From Bacteroidales bacterium (GTDB lineage Bacteria; Bacteroidota; Bacteroidia; Bacteroidales; UBA932): a DNA stretch of 41,890 nt. A model generated the notes under the pieces. It did not search any database and was not told the DNA's origin. It was given only the letters and a program-made list of their open reading frames with translations. This document shows, piece after piece, positions 1 to 7,355 of the stretch. The stretch spans positions 1 to 41,890 of the forward strand of contig JAKSJU010000009.1 in the NCBI GenBank assembly GCA_024402095.1, read 5' to 3'. Position 1 is the stretch's first letter. Every line of letters starts with the position of its first letter. The translations under genes and the position numbers were made by a program.

Positions 1-9
1 GTCCAATAC

Positions 10-82
<73 letters not shown>

Positions 83-88
83 CTAAAC

Positions 89-118
89 AGGACAAATCGC
101 AAGGTTTGTCCTTTTTTT
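89..118 (+). terminator. intrinsic terminator of tRNA-fMet
   Basis: An 8-bp stem (AGGACAAA at 89-96 with TTTGTCCT at 105-112) closes an 8-nt loop and runs into seven T residues at 112-118. It begins six bases after the end of the tRNA. Confidence 0.88.
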
Positions 119-385
119 GTGCCTTTTCCATTTTGTAACTATTTGATATAGAGCGTAATACCGCTAGGGCCCCATTCTCGACATCGGTTCGAGGAATATG
201 GACCATTGGAAAATCCGAACGAAATCTCCATATATATGATTCATCCTTTACAATATGGAAACGCTTCCATTTAGAAGAGAATCATAATGCTCAAACTGGT
301 TCAACCACTCATGCCGTTCTAGCGGAAATATATCATAATCAGATAAAATCCGCACAAACGTTACCGGTATTCAAGAGATATTTGC
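119..385. other. intergenic region with a T-arm-like repeat, no gene seen
   Basis: No convincing reading frame or RNA fold is seen in these 267 bases. The one feature is TCGACATCGGTTCGAGGA at 178-195. It contains the octamer GGTTCGAG found in the T arm of the adjacent tRNA (61-68), and it returns inverted (14 of 18 bases matching) at 1866-1883, just past the ATPase gene. The composition is more A+T rich than the rest of the window. Confidence 0.5.
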
Positions 386-393
386 TATATTTG
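386..393 (+). promoter_or_regulatory. -7 box TATATTTG of the ATPase gene
   Basis: An exact match to the Bacteroidota -7 consensus TAnnTTTG lies 34 nt before the ATG at 428. No clear -33 TTTG is visible at the expected spacing. Confidence 0.5.
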
Positions 394-427
394 TCCCCGG
401 TAATTAATTCATTGAATATCAAGATAT

Positions 428-1858
428 ATGGAAAAGATAATAGGTAGAGATAAAGAACTCGAAAGGCTTGCAGAAATCGCACGGTCTGGTAGGCCTGAAT
501 TTGTAGCGGTATATGGACGAAGGCGTGTAGGCAAGACGTTCCTCGTAAGAAGAGCATTCAATGACAAGTTCGTGTTTTATGCAACGGGAGTTGTAGAGGG
601 CTCGCGTGAGGATCAGCTTGCAGCGTTCAATATTGCTCTGGAACGTTATGGCTATATAGGTGAGCCTGCGGCGAACTGGATGGATGCTTTCAACAAACTA
701 TCCCAACTGCTGGCCAAGAAATGCGCAAGACGCAAGACCCGCCAGATTGTTTTTATTGACGAATTACCTTGTTTTGATACCGCAAATAGCGGCTTCGTTT
801 CTGCCCTTGATTTCTTCTGGAATTCATCTGCGTCATGGATGGACAATGTCATGTTTGTTGTATGCGGCAGTGCAACAAGCTGGATGCTCAAGAAACTGAT
901 CAACTCACGCGGTGGCCTGCACAAACGTCTGACCCATCATATTCATCTGCATCCGTTTGACCTTGCCACGACCGAAAAATACTGTCGTTCGCGCAAGGGG
1001 AAATGGGACCGTCTCTCTATCCTGCAGGCGTACAGCGTATTGGGCGGAGTCCCGTACTATCTCAGCCTCCTGGATTTCAATAAAAGTGTTGCAGACAATA
1101 TCGATGAGATGTTTTTCTCTGACGACGCCAAGCTCAAAGAAGAGTATCGGGCTCTCTATCGTGCCATATATTCGAATCCAGAGGACTATATGGCAATCAT
1201 AAATCTCCTTGCAAAGAAACAGAAGGGTATGACCCGTGTGGAGATTATTGATGAGCTGGGATTGAGCGACAATGGTAAAATCGGAGAAATGCTGGAGGAT
1301 CTTGTGAGCTGCGATTTCCTGAGAAGCTATAGTGACGGTGGCAAACAGAATGGTGTCATATATCAGTTGATGGATTTCTTCACCCTATTCTATCATCGTT
1401 TCGGAATGGGCAAGACCACTGACAATCATTTCTGGCGCAATATGCTCAATGATCCGAAGCAGAACACATTCTATGGTCTTGCGTTTGAGCGTGTGGGATT
1501 ATTCCATTTCCGTCATATCACATATGCGCTGGGGGTCAGTGGTGTCCACACAGAGTTCTATTCATGGCGCAGCAAGCAATCTGCCCCTCAAGTTCAGATA
1601 GATATGGTCATTGACCGCAGTGACGGAATCGTTAACATATGCGAAATGAAATATTCGAGGTTGCCGTATCAGATGACTGCGGTAGAGGCCGATAAGATTC
1701 GCCATCGAGAAGAGGCATTCCTGCTTGAAAATCCTGACAAGCAGTGGACTCAGGTAGTGGTGATAACAACTCGCGGGCTTAAGCAAAATGCTAATTCGGA
1801 TGTGGCGGTGAAGCAGCTGACTCTTGATGATTTATTCATCTCGATAACTGCAGAATAG
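428..1858 (+). CDS. AAA-type ATPase with DUF234-like C-terminal domain
   Basis: This 476-residue protein belongs to the ATPase_2/DUF234 group, widespread in archaea and Bacteroidota and of unsettled function. Visible motifs are a Walker A loop GRRRVGKT near residues 30-37, a Walker B strand ending in FIDELP near 110-115, and a sensor-like VVCGSATSW near 143-151. The C-terminal part carries QIDMVIDR followed by CEMKYS, the D...ExK pattern of a PD-(D/E)XK nuclease-like fold, which is known for DUF234. A winged-helix-like stretch (MTRVEIIDELGLSDNGKI) sits between them. The gene stands alone between a tRNA and greA, in the only loosely packed part of the window, and is flanked by short inverted repeats; both fit an acquired accessory gene. 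The biological role is unknown. Defence, DNA repair or element maintenance are all conceivable, but none is shown here. Confidence 0.85.
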   Translation: MEKIIGRDKELERLAEIARSGRPEFVAVYGRRRVGKTFLVRRAFNDKFVFYATGVVEGSREDQLAAFNIALERYGYIGEPAANWMDAFNKLSQLLAKKCARRKTRQIVFIDELPCFDTANSGFVSALDFFWNSSASWMDNVMFVVCGSATSWMLKKLINSRGGLHKRLTHHIHLHPFDLATTEKYCRSRKGKWDRLSILQAYSVLGGVPYYLSLLDFNKSVADNIDEMFFSDDAKLKEEYRALYRAIYSNPEDYMAIINLLAKKQKGMTRVEIIDELGLSDNGKIGEMLEDLVSCDFLRSYSDGGKQNGVIYQLMDFFTLFYHRFGMGKTTDNHFWRNMLNDPKQNTFYGLAFERVGLFHFRHITYALGVSGVHTEFYSWRSKQSAPQVQIDMVIDRSDGIVNICEMKYSRLPYQMTAVEADKIRHREEAFLLENPDKQWTQVVVITTRGLKQNANSDVAVKQLTLDDLFISITAE

Positions 1859-1977
1859 AATCAACTCCTCGAACCATTTTCGACAAATATAGATCGATAA
1901 ATCTCTGAATTCTCATCATCCCAAGCCTGAATTCAAGGTTCGAGAATTCGGCCTTGTAGTCTACAAAAACCAGTCAT

Positions 1978-2033
1978 TGGGGAATTCGCGTAAGGGATGA
2001 CAACCCTTTCTGTTTCGACAGTTTCGAGCCCCA
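1978..2033 (+). ncRNA. candidate structured RNA or tRNA remnant
   Basis: The bases can fold as a compact three-way junction. A closing stem pairs TGGGG (1978-1982) with CCCCA (2029-2033). An inner hairpin has a 5-bp stem and 7-nt loop (AAGGG 1992-1996, loop ATGACAA, CCCTT 2004-2008). A second hairpin has a UUCG loop (CTGT 2010-2013, ACAG 2018-2021). The first hairpin looks like an anticodon arm: U at loop position 2, GAC at 3-5, A next. The second would sit where a variable arm lies, and TTTCGAG follows as in a T loop. However, D and T arms cannot be paired properly, so this is not an intact tRNA. A terminator hairpin begins eight bases later. No upstream plus-strand promoter box was found. 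It may be a degenerate tRNA, an unrecognised sRNA, or chance. Confidence 0.3.
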
Positions 2034-2040
2034 GACCCAT

Positions 2041-2070
2041 AACCACCGCTTTTGCGGTGGTTTATTTTAT
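2041..2070 (+). terminator. intrinsic terminator
   Basis: A perfect 9-bp stem (AACCACCGC 2041-2049, GCGGTGGTT 2054-2062) closes a TTTT loop and leads into the T-rich tract TTTATTTTATTC. It lies 180 nt after the ATPase stop codon and eight bases after the possible RNA fold, so it could end either transcript. It isolates greA from upstream reading. Confidence 0.85.
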
Positions 2071-2167
2071 TCTCCAAAAGCAGTGATACAGTACTCTCGG
2101 TATATCCTATGCTTGTTTTTATGAAAACTGAACGATTTCTAAAGATAGTCATTTCATGAATATTTAT

Positions 2168-2175
2168 TAAGTTTG
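2168..2175 (+). promoter_or_regulatory. -7 box TAAGTTTG of greA
   Basis: An exact TAnnTTTG match stands 13 nt before the greA ATG, implying a very short 5' leader (roughly 6-9 nt). No clear -33 element is seen. Confidence 0.5.
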
Positions 2176-2188
2176 CATTCGCTGCCTT

Positions 2189-2653
2189 ATGGAATATTTA
2201 TCTAAAGAATGTCATGACGGAATCGTCGCTGAATTGAACCGGCTGATTGAGGTAGAGTATCCAAAGATCAAGGATGCCCTCTGCGAAGCCCGTGCCCAGG
2301 GAGACCTGAGCGAAAATTTCGAATACAGAGCCGCAAGAAGGGCACAGGCAAAGACCATAAGCAGGATAAAGTATCTTCAGAAGGTTCTCGAATACTCCAG
2401 AGTGATTGATGCCAGAAATCTCCCCAAAGATCGTGTAACCATCCTTAGCAAGGTCAAATTGACCAATCTTGACACGGGGATAGAGGCTGAATACTCAATA
2501 GTAAGTCCTCACGAGACTAATCTTGAGGAAGGCAAGATATCCCTGAATGCTCCTATCGGCAAAGCTTTGATGGGGAAAATGGTCGGAGATATAGTGGAAG
2601 TTCACGCCCCTGCTGCTATCCTCCGATTCAGAATAGACAGCATATCGCTATAA
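2189..2653 (+). CDS. greA: transcription elongation factor GreA
   Basis: This 154-residue protein has the usual length and layout of GreA. The N-terminal coiled-coil hairpin (about residues 1-75) carries the family signature EARAQGDLSENFEYRAA. Its acidic tip (D, E and E of GDLSENFEY) reaches the RNA polymerase active site through the secondary channel and stimulates cleavage of backtracked transcripts. The C-terminal FKBP-like domain (about 80-154) ends in the typical segment around SPIGKALMGK-type sequence (here APIGKALMGKMVGD). The gene is transcribed alone: its own -7 box lies just upstream, a terminator precedes that, and a large inverted repeat follows the stop. Paralogue GreB is unlikely, because the basic patch and length fit GreA better. 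Confidence 0.95.
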   Translation: MEYLSKECHDGIVAELNRLIEVEYPKIKDALCEARAQGDLSENFEYRAARRAQAKTISRIKYLQKVLEYSRVIDARNLPKDRVTILSKVKLTNLDTGIEAEYSIVSPHETNLEEGKISLNAPIGKALMGKMVGDIVEVHAPAAILRFRIDSISL

Positions 2654-2678
2654 CGATTCTTCAATAATATATTGCCTG

Positions 2679-2762
2679 ATTTCTTCAGGGTGCACCCGGC
2701 GGAGGCATTTCCGAGCAGAGCGAGGGTTTCCTCTGCCTCCGCCGGGTGCATCCTGAAGAAAT
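2679..2762. repeat. 29-bp-arm inverted repeat between greA and lipocalin
   Basis: The left arm (2679-2707) and right arm (2734-2762) are reverse complements over 29 bases with a single difference (G in GGGTGC against A in GGATGC on the opposite arm, a G:U wobble in RNA). The 26-nt spacer can form a rival inner hairpin (GCAGAG 2715-2720 with CTCTGC 2731-2736). The arms are G+C rich in the core (ACCCGGCGGAGGC). There is no T tract after the right arm, so it is not a classic intrinsic terminator. It may be a REP/MITE-like palindrome, an mRNA-stabilising 3' structure for greA, or a Rho-independent stop of unusual form. No second copy was found in this window. Confidence 0.85.
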
Positions 2763-2845
2763 ATACAAGCGCGTGTATTTGAAACTCCAATAGCTGATAT
2801 TGAAAAATAGTATCACCGCAGATAGCAGAACACCTTCCGTCATAA

Positions 2846-2853
2846 TACTTTTG
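2846..2853 (+). promoter_or_regulatory. -7 box TACTTTTG of the lipocalin gene
   Basis: An exact TAnnTTTG match lies 34 nt before the lipocalin ATG, in an A+T-rich stretch after the inverted repeat. Confidence 0.5.
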
Positions 2854-2887
2854 CGATAGCATTTGTTAAACACAATTCTAAAAAACT

Positions 2888-3397
2888 ATGAAAAGCATTA
2901 TGAGCATTTTAGTAGCATCACTTCTATGCCTTGCACCTTGCTCATGCAAGGCTCAAAAAGTTGACAATTCTACTGTCAAGACTCTTGACCTCGGCCGTTA
3001 TCTCGGTACCTGGTACGAAATCGCACGCTTCGATCACAGTTTCGAACGCGGTCTCTCCTACGCAAAAGCGCAGTACTCAATCAATTCTGACGGGACTGTT
3101 TTGGTAAACAACAGCGGTATCAAGAACGGGAAATACAAGATGTCCACCGGCAAAGCCAAGATTACGGACACAGCCGGACTTCTTCGCGTTTCGTTTTTCT
3201 GGCCGTTCTACTCAGACTACAGGGTAATGATGCTCAGCGATGATTACAATTATGCATTGGTCGGCTCCGGAAGTTCGAAATATCTTTGGATATTGTCAAG
3301 AACGCCTAAGGTCCCGGCTGACGTTCTCCAGCAGATTCTGAACGTAGCGACCGAGAGGGGCTATGACACCAGCAAGCTTATCTGGGTGGACCAATAG
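2888..3397 (+). CDS. blc: Blc-type bacterial lipocalin, probable lipoprotein
   Basis: This 169-residue protein has a signal peptide (residues 1-17, hydrophobic MSILVASLLCLAP) followed by CSCK, suggesting lipidation at Cys18 or Cys20; the lipobox LAPC is imperfect because Pro replaces the usual small residue. The mature part begins with the lipocalin hallmark GTWYEIARFDHSFERG (G-x-W, residues about 41-55), and DYNYALVGS plus a C-terminal helix fit the eight-stranded barrel of Blc. In enterobacteria Blc is an outer-membrane lipoprotein binding lysophospholipids and fatty acids during envelope stress; that role here is inferred from family. It has its own -7 box. The stop lies two bases from the stop of the convergent hydrolase, and its terminator is inside that gene. 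Confidence 0.9.
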   Translation: MKSIMSILVASLLCLAPCSCKAQKVDNSTVKTLDLGRYLGTWYEIARFDHSFERGLSYAKAQYSINSDGTVLVNNSGIKNGKYKMSTGKAKITDTAGLLRVSFFWPFYSDYRVMMLSDDYNYALVGSGSSKYLWILSRTPKVPADVLQQILNVATERGYDTSKLIWVDQ

Positions 3398-3399
3398 AA

Positions 3400-4152
3400 C
3401 TAATACCCGTTCTCTTTGAAGAAGCGGAGCATACTGAGCCCTATCTTAGGGCTCTTTTTTATGTAGCTTCCGTGGTTCTCCCCGTTGAATATCTCCAATC
3501 GGGCACCGGGGATGGAATCAGCGATAAGCGTGGTATGCTCGACAGATATGAGATCCTCGCTTCCTGCCGTGACAAGTACCGGGCATTTAATGGCAGCAAG
3601 GTCCTTCGGGTCAATCTGGGGCTCGGACAGCATCATCATGGCAAGCGGTGTTCCCTCTGAAATAATCCATTCCTTGAAAGACTCGAAATCAGGCCCGCAG
3701 TCAGGATAAAGATTGGCTCCGCTTACAACCATCGGGCCGCAGGTATCAGGATGGGACATCTCGAGCATCATAGCCAGAATACCGCCGTCGCTCCAGCCGT
3801 AAACTGCCGGGTGATCAAGTCCGAGCGCTTTGATGAAACAATATGAATCCTCCGCCATGTCAGCATAATGATACTCCTCGAGTGGCGGATTGGCGCCCTG
3901 GCCTCTGGAGTCAGGACTATATACCCGGTAACCGGCTCTTGCGAGTTGCATCGCCTGAGTTCTGAGGCTTTTGTGCGAGCCTCCGTTACCGTGCAGCAGC
4001 ACCACCGGTTTGCCATCCTCCGGTCCTCTTGTGACATACAACAGTCTCTGTGAATTGACCTCTATGAATGATTCCTTTTCTGGATACTTGAGGCTGCCTA
4101 TGAGAAGAAGGCTGTAATAGAAAAAGCCGCGTATTTTAGAAAAAACTCCCAT
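3400..4152 (-). CDS. alpha/beta hydrolase
   Basis: This 250-residue protein has the complete set of alpha/beta hydrolase marks. The oxyanion segment is VVLLHGNGGSHKS (about residues 50-62). The nucleophile elbow is GWSDGG (Ser near 120). The acid is in the loop after the sixth strand (AGSEDLIS), and the catalytic histidine is in ENHGSY near the C-terminus. A hydrophobic segment at residues 11-20 (FFYYSLLLIGSL) may anchor it in the membrane or serve as an uncleaved signal. The substrate cannot be told; esterase or peptidase-like activity on a small ester is the family norm. It starts eight bases after the hisS stop, so it is probably the second gene of a hisS operon, and it converges on the lipocalin gene. 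Confidence 0.88.
   Translation of the reverse strand: MGVFSKIRGFFYYSLLLIGSLKYPEKESFIEVNSQRLLYVTRGPEDGKPVVLLHGNGGSHKSLRTQAMQLARAGYRVYSPDSRGQGANPPLEEYHYADMAEDSYCFIKALGLDHPAVYGWSDGGILAMMLEMSHPDTCGPMVVSGANLYPDCGPDFESFKEWIISEGTPLAMMMLSEPQIDPKDLAAIKCPVLVTAGSEDLISVEHTTLIADSIPGARLEIFNGENHGSYIKKSPKIGLSMLRFFKENGY
3436..3460 (+). terminator. terminator of lipocalin gene, inside the convergent hydrolase ORF
   Basis: A perfect 8-bp stem (GAGCCCTA 3436-3443, TAGGGCTC 3447-3454) with a 3-nt loop is followed by six T residues (3455-3460). The T tract is on the plus strand only, so it serves the lipocalin transcript. It lies 39 nt after the lipocalin stop and wholly inside the coding end of the minus-strand hydrolase. 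Confidence 0.8.
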
Positions 4153-4160
4153 GCTGAAAA

Positions 4161-5510
4161 CTATGAAAGGGCATCAACAATCTGGTTAACATCACTGATT
4201 GCAAATGATTCCTGCTCACCCGTCTTGAGATTTTTCAAGTTGACAATCCCTTTTGACATCTCATCGTCTCCATTGATGGAAATGAATTGAATCCCCTTCC
4301 TCTCGGCATAGTCAAACTGCTTCTTCAGCTTGCTTGAATCCGGATAAACCTCAACTGAAACGCCCGACGAACGGAGAGCAGCCGCAACAGGAAGCACATA
4401 TTCCGTTTCCTTCGCGCCCATATTGGCGAACAACACTTTAGCGGAACCGCAAAGGTCATCCGGGAATTTACCAAGACCCTTGAGCACGTCAAATATCCTG
4501 TCGGCACCGAAAGAAACGCCCACGCCGGACATATCCGGCAGGCCGAATATACCAGTCAGATTGTCATATCGTCCGCCGCCGCAAATGCTTCCGATTTCCC
4601 AATCCTTCGCCTTGACCTCGAATATTGCCCCGGTGTAATAGTTCAGCCCGCGCGCGAGCGAAAGATCTATCTCGCACTCCGTTCTGATACCGGCGGAGCT
4701 GATAAATCCGAACAGTTCCTCCAACTCATCAAGACCCTTGAGTCCTGTCTCGGAAGAGCCCATGATGGAACGCATCCTGGCGAGTTTCTCTGCATTGCTT
4801 CCTGAAAGTGTCAGCACCGGCTCCAAGATAGCGACAGCCTCTGCAGAAAGTCCCTTTTCAATCATTTCCGCCTTGACAGCATCAAGCCCAATCTTGTCTA
4901 ACTTGTCTATGGCGACGGTTATGTCGATGACTTTGTCAGGGAATCCGCATATCTCTGCCAGTCCTGTCAGGACCTTTCTGTTGTTGATCTTCACAAGTAC
5001 TCCGACTCCTAATTTCTCAAAAACCTTGTCAATTATCTGAATCAACTCCAGCTCGCAGAGTTGGGAACGGCTGCCGATAGCGTCCACATCACACTGATAG
5101 AACTCACGGTAACGCCCCTTCTGCGGTCTGTCCGCACGCCATACGGGCTGTATCTGGAACCTCTTGAACGGGAAGGATATTTCATTCTGATGCTGCACGA
5201 CAAAACGTGCGAAAGGCACGGTAAGGTCATATCTGAGGCCTTTCTCACACACTTGCGAAGCCAGAGGTCTGCTCATATCCACATCGGCGAATGCATCTCC
5301 GGAATTGAGTATCCTGAAAAGAAGCTTGTCCCCCTCGTCACCATACTTCCCCAGAAGAGTCGAAAGATTCTCCATAGACGGAGTCTCTATCTGAGAATAG
5401 CCGTAGGTACGGAACACTTCACGGACCGTATCGAAAATATAATTCCTTTCAGCCATTTCCTGCGGGCCGAAATCGCGAGTCCCCTTTGGTATTGATGGTT
5501 TCTGTGCCAT
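4161..5510 (-). CDS. hisS: histidyl-tRNA synthetase
   Basis: This is a class II aminoacyl-tRNA synthetase that charges tRNA-His in the cytoplasm. From the chosen ATG the protein has 449 residues and begins [16 protein letters not shown], a typical HisS start. Motif 2 ([19 protein letters not shown]) is near residues 110-130, the histidine-specific signature around [10 protein letters not shown] is near 290, and motif 3 ([10 protein letters not shown]) is near 335. The C-terminal anticodon-binding domain covers about the last 90 residues. A TTG codon seven codons upstream is in frame, but it lies within the promoter -7 box, so the ATG at 5508-5510 is preferred. The hydrolase gene follows after eight bases, and sppA diverges from it. 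Confidence 0.96.
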   Translation of the reverse strand: MAQKPSIPKGTRDFGPQEMAERNYIFDTVREVFRTYGYSQIETPSMENLSTLLGKYGDEGDKLLFRILNSGDAFADVDMSRPLASQVCEKGLRYDLTVPFARFVVQHQNEISFPFKRFQIQPVWRADRPQKGRYREFYQCDVDAIGSRSQLCELELIQIIDKVFEKLGVGVLVKINNRKVLTGLAEICGFPDKVIDITVAIDKLDKIGLDAVKAEMIEKGLSAEAVAILEPVLTLSGSNAEKLARMRSIMGSSETGLKGLDELEELFGFISSAGIRTECEIDLSLARGLNYYTGAIFEVKAKDWEIGSICGGGRYDNLTGIFGLPDMSGVGVSFGADRIFDVLKGLGKFPDDLCGSAKVLFANMGAKETEYVLPVAAALRSSGVSVEVYPDSSKLKKQFDYAERKGIQFISINGDDEMSKGIVNLKNLKTGEQESFAISDVNQIVDALS

Positions 5511-5528
5511 ATTCAAATTATTATCATA

Positions 5529-5536
5529 CAAATTTA
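5529..5536 (-). promoter_or_regulatory. -7 box TAAATTTG of hisS
   Basis: An exact TAnnTTTG on the minus strand lies 18 nt before the hisS ATG. It is back to back with the sppA box, one base apart. Confidence 0.6.
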
Positions 5537-5537
5537 C

Positions 5538-5545
5538 TACTTTTG
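5538..5545 (+). promoter_or_regulatory. -7 box TACTTTTG of sppA
   Basis: An exact TAnnTTTG on the plus strand lies 19 nt before the sppA ATG. It shares the 54-bp intergenic region with the hisS box. Confidence 0.6.
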
Positions 5546-5564
5546 CCTTAAATACAGATTCACA

Positions 5565-7355
5565 ATGAAAAATTTTTGGAAAACCGTACTGGCCGTGATT
5601 GTCGGCACTCTTATCGTTTCCGTAATTTCTCTGATGCTATTTTCAGGGTTCATCTCCGCGCTTTCTGCAGGAGACACGAAGCCTGTACTGCCCAAGTCGG
5701 CTGTTCTTGACATCAACCTCTCGGAACTGACCATCACCGAGCGTTCAAGCGAGCCTTCTCTGGTTGCATCCCTGCAGAACATCCAGACCGGAAACCGTTC
5801 AACCATTGGCATATGGAAAGCCGTCCAGGCTATCAATGCCGCCGCGGAAGATCCCTCAATCAGCTATATCTTCCTGAGGCCTGACCAGTTTGACGTAGAT
5901 ATCGCAAACCTCCAGGAACTCCGTAAAGCACTCTCCAACTTCAGAGCCAGCGGCAAGCCGGTCATAGCATATACCGAGAACGCTACTTCAGGCGCATATT
6001 ATATCGCATCCGTCGCCGACAAAGTATATATGACTTCCTATCCCGGCGCCACTACCATGTTCCAGGGAGTCAGCTCACAGATGTTCTTCCTTAAGGACAT
6101 ACTCGACAAGTTGGGAATCAAGATGCAGCTTATCAGACACGGAAAATATAAGGCAGCAGGTGAGATGTTCATCAGAAACTCCGCCAGCGAAGAGAACATG
6201 GAACAGAATCAGGTTCTCATCGATGCTATCTGGAATGCTTATGCATCCGAGATGGCAGAAAGCAGAAGAATCAGCGTGGATGACATCAACAATGCGATTG
6301 ACCAGTTGAGACTATGTCTCCCTGAAGATTTCGTTCAGGCCGGGCTTATTGATGAGTTGCTGACCCGTGAGCAGCTTCAGGAAAAGATAGCATCATTTGC
6401 TGTAGCTGAGAAGTTCAGCGACGTGAATTTTGTAAGTCTCAGCGATTATGCAGAAGTCAAAGTGGTTCCTGGCAAGTCTTCAAAGAAGATTGCCGTAATC
6501 TATGCTGACGGTGAAATCGTTGATGGAACCGGAACAGAGGAAGTCGCAGGACAGCGTTTTGCATCCATTATCGCCAAAGTCCGTGAAGACCAGAACATCA
6601 AGGCCGTAGTGCTCAGGGTCAACTCTCCGGGAGGAAGCGTCCTCGGTTCTGACCGCATCAAGAGCCAGTTGGACCTTCTCAAGGCAGAAAAGCCTCTTAT
6701 CGCATCTTTCGGAGGCTATGCCGCTTCCGGTGGATATTGGATATCCAACAACTGCAACAAGATTTTTGCGGATGCCACCACCGTCACAGGATCCATAGGG
6801 GTATTCAGCATGATTCCTGATTTCAGCGGGTTCATCAACAAAAAGCTCCTCGTGAATATAACTTCCGTCAATTCCAACAAGCATGGAGACCTTTACACCG
6901 GATTCAGGCCACTTGACAATGACGAGCAGTTATACCTCCAGCGTTCTGTTGAAGACATATATGAGCGCTTTACGTCAATAGTCGCCGAGGGTCGCGGACT
7001 TGAAAGGGACTATGTCAATGAAATCGGGCAAGGCCGCGTATGGTCCGGCGCCGATGCGCTCAAAATCGGTCTGGTAGACGAGTTGGGCACACTTGAAGAT
7101 GCTCTCAGATATGCTGCAACCTGTGCTGAAGATTCAGACCTCAGCTGTTGGACGATTGAAGAATTCCCTAAGGCCGTTTCCCAGACAGACCAGCTGATGG
7201 AACTGTTCGGGATGAAGAAGCCGGGAGAGGAGAATATTTTCGCCGGTACGTCACTTGAACACACTGCAAAAGTATTCCTCGACTGGAAACACGATTACAG
7301 GGATGGAATCAACACGGTATTTGCAAGACTACCTTACGATATAGAAATCAGATAA
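5565..7355 (+). CDS. sppA: signal peptide peptidase SppA, long (tandem-domain) form
   Basis: This 596-residue inner-membrane serine protease of family S49 degrades cleaved signal peptides and other membrane-bound peptides. It has one N-terminal membrane anchor (about residues 8-30), then two tandem S49 domains as in E. coli SppA. The catalytic lysine of the N-terminal domain is visible as Lys196 in the segment [12 protein letters not shown], and the nucleophile of the C-terminal domain as Ser388 in YAASGGYW. The segment [16 protein letters not shown] (141-155) repeats the fold of the C-terminal site without its catalytic serine use. It diverges from hisS. Its last 8 bp overlap the convergent DoxX-like gene, within which its terminator lies. 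Confidence 0.95.
   Translation: MKNFWKTVLAVIVGTLIVSVISLMLFSGFISALSAGDTKPVLPKSAVLDINLSELTITERSSEPSLVASLQNIQTGNRSTIGIWKAVQAINAAAEDPSISYIFLRPDQFDVDIANLQELRKALSNFRASGKPVIAYTENATSGAYYIASVADKVYMTSYPGATTMFQGVSSQMFFLKDILDKLGIKMQLIRHGKYKAAGEMFIRNSASEENMEQNQVLIDAIWNAYASEMAESRRISVDDINNAIDQLRLCLPEDFVQAGLIDELLTREQLQEKIASFAVAEKFSDVNFVSLSDYAEVKVVPGKSSKKIAVIYADGEIVDGTGTEEVAGQRFASIIAKVREDQNIKAVVLRVNSPGGSVLGSDRIKSQLDLLKAEKPLIASFGGYAASGGYWISNNCNKIFADATTVTGSIGVFSMIPDFSGFINKKLLVNITSVNSNKHGDLYTGFRPLDNDEQLYLQRSVEDIYERFTSIVAEGRGLERDYVNEIGQGRVWSGADALKIGLVDELGTLEDALRYAATCAEDSDLSCWTIEEFPKAVSQTDQLMELFGMKKPGEENIFAGTSLEHTAKVFLDWKHDYRDGINTVFARLPYDIEIR

Larger units (their letters stand above)
1859..2167. other. intergenic region between ATPase gene and greA
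   Basis: No protein gene longer than about 40 codons is supported. The stretch holds an inverted T-arm-like repeat (TCCTCGAACCATTTTCGA, 1866-1883), a direct GGTTCGAG octamer at 1937-1944, a fold that could be a small RNA (1978-2033, listed separately) and a strong hairpin terminator (2041-2070). A 37-codon minus-strand frame beginning with the ATG at 2038-2040 overlaps the fold, but it has no recognisable relatives and no visible signals. Confidence 0.5.

Noticed and set aside
1884..1891. Minus-strand TATATTTG box after the ATPase gene
   Set aside because: It would drive antisense transcription into the ATPase gene without any minus-strand gene; an 8-base match with four fixed T/G positions is expected by chance in A+T-rich DNA.
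2706..2721. 16-base match (CATTTCCGAGCAGAGC) between the inverted repeat and the CPBP gene near 10531
   Set aside because: One short match in a 42-kb window with no extension on either side; probably chance.
5511..5531. TTG start of hisS, seven codons upstream
   Set aside because: The TTG is part of the TAnnTTTG box. The same false start appears at 13704, where the TTG of the porin frame is also within the box.
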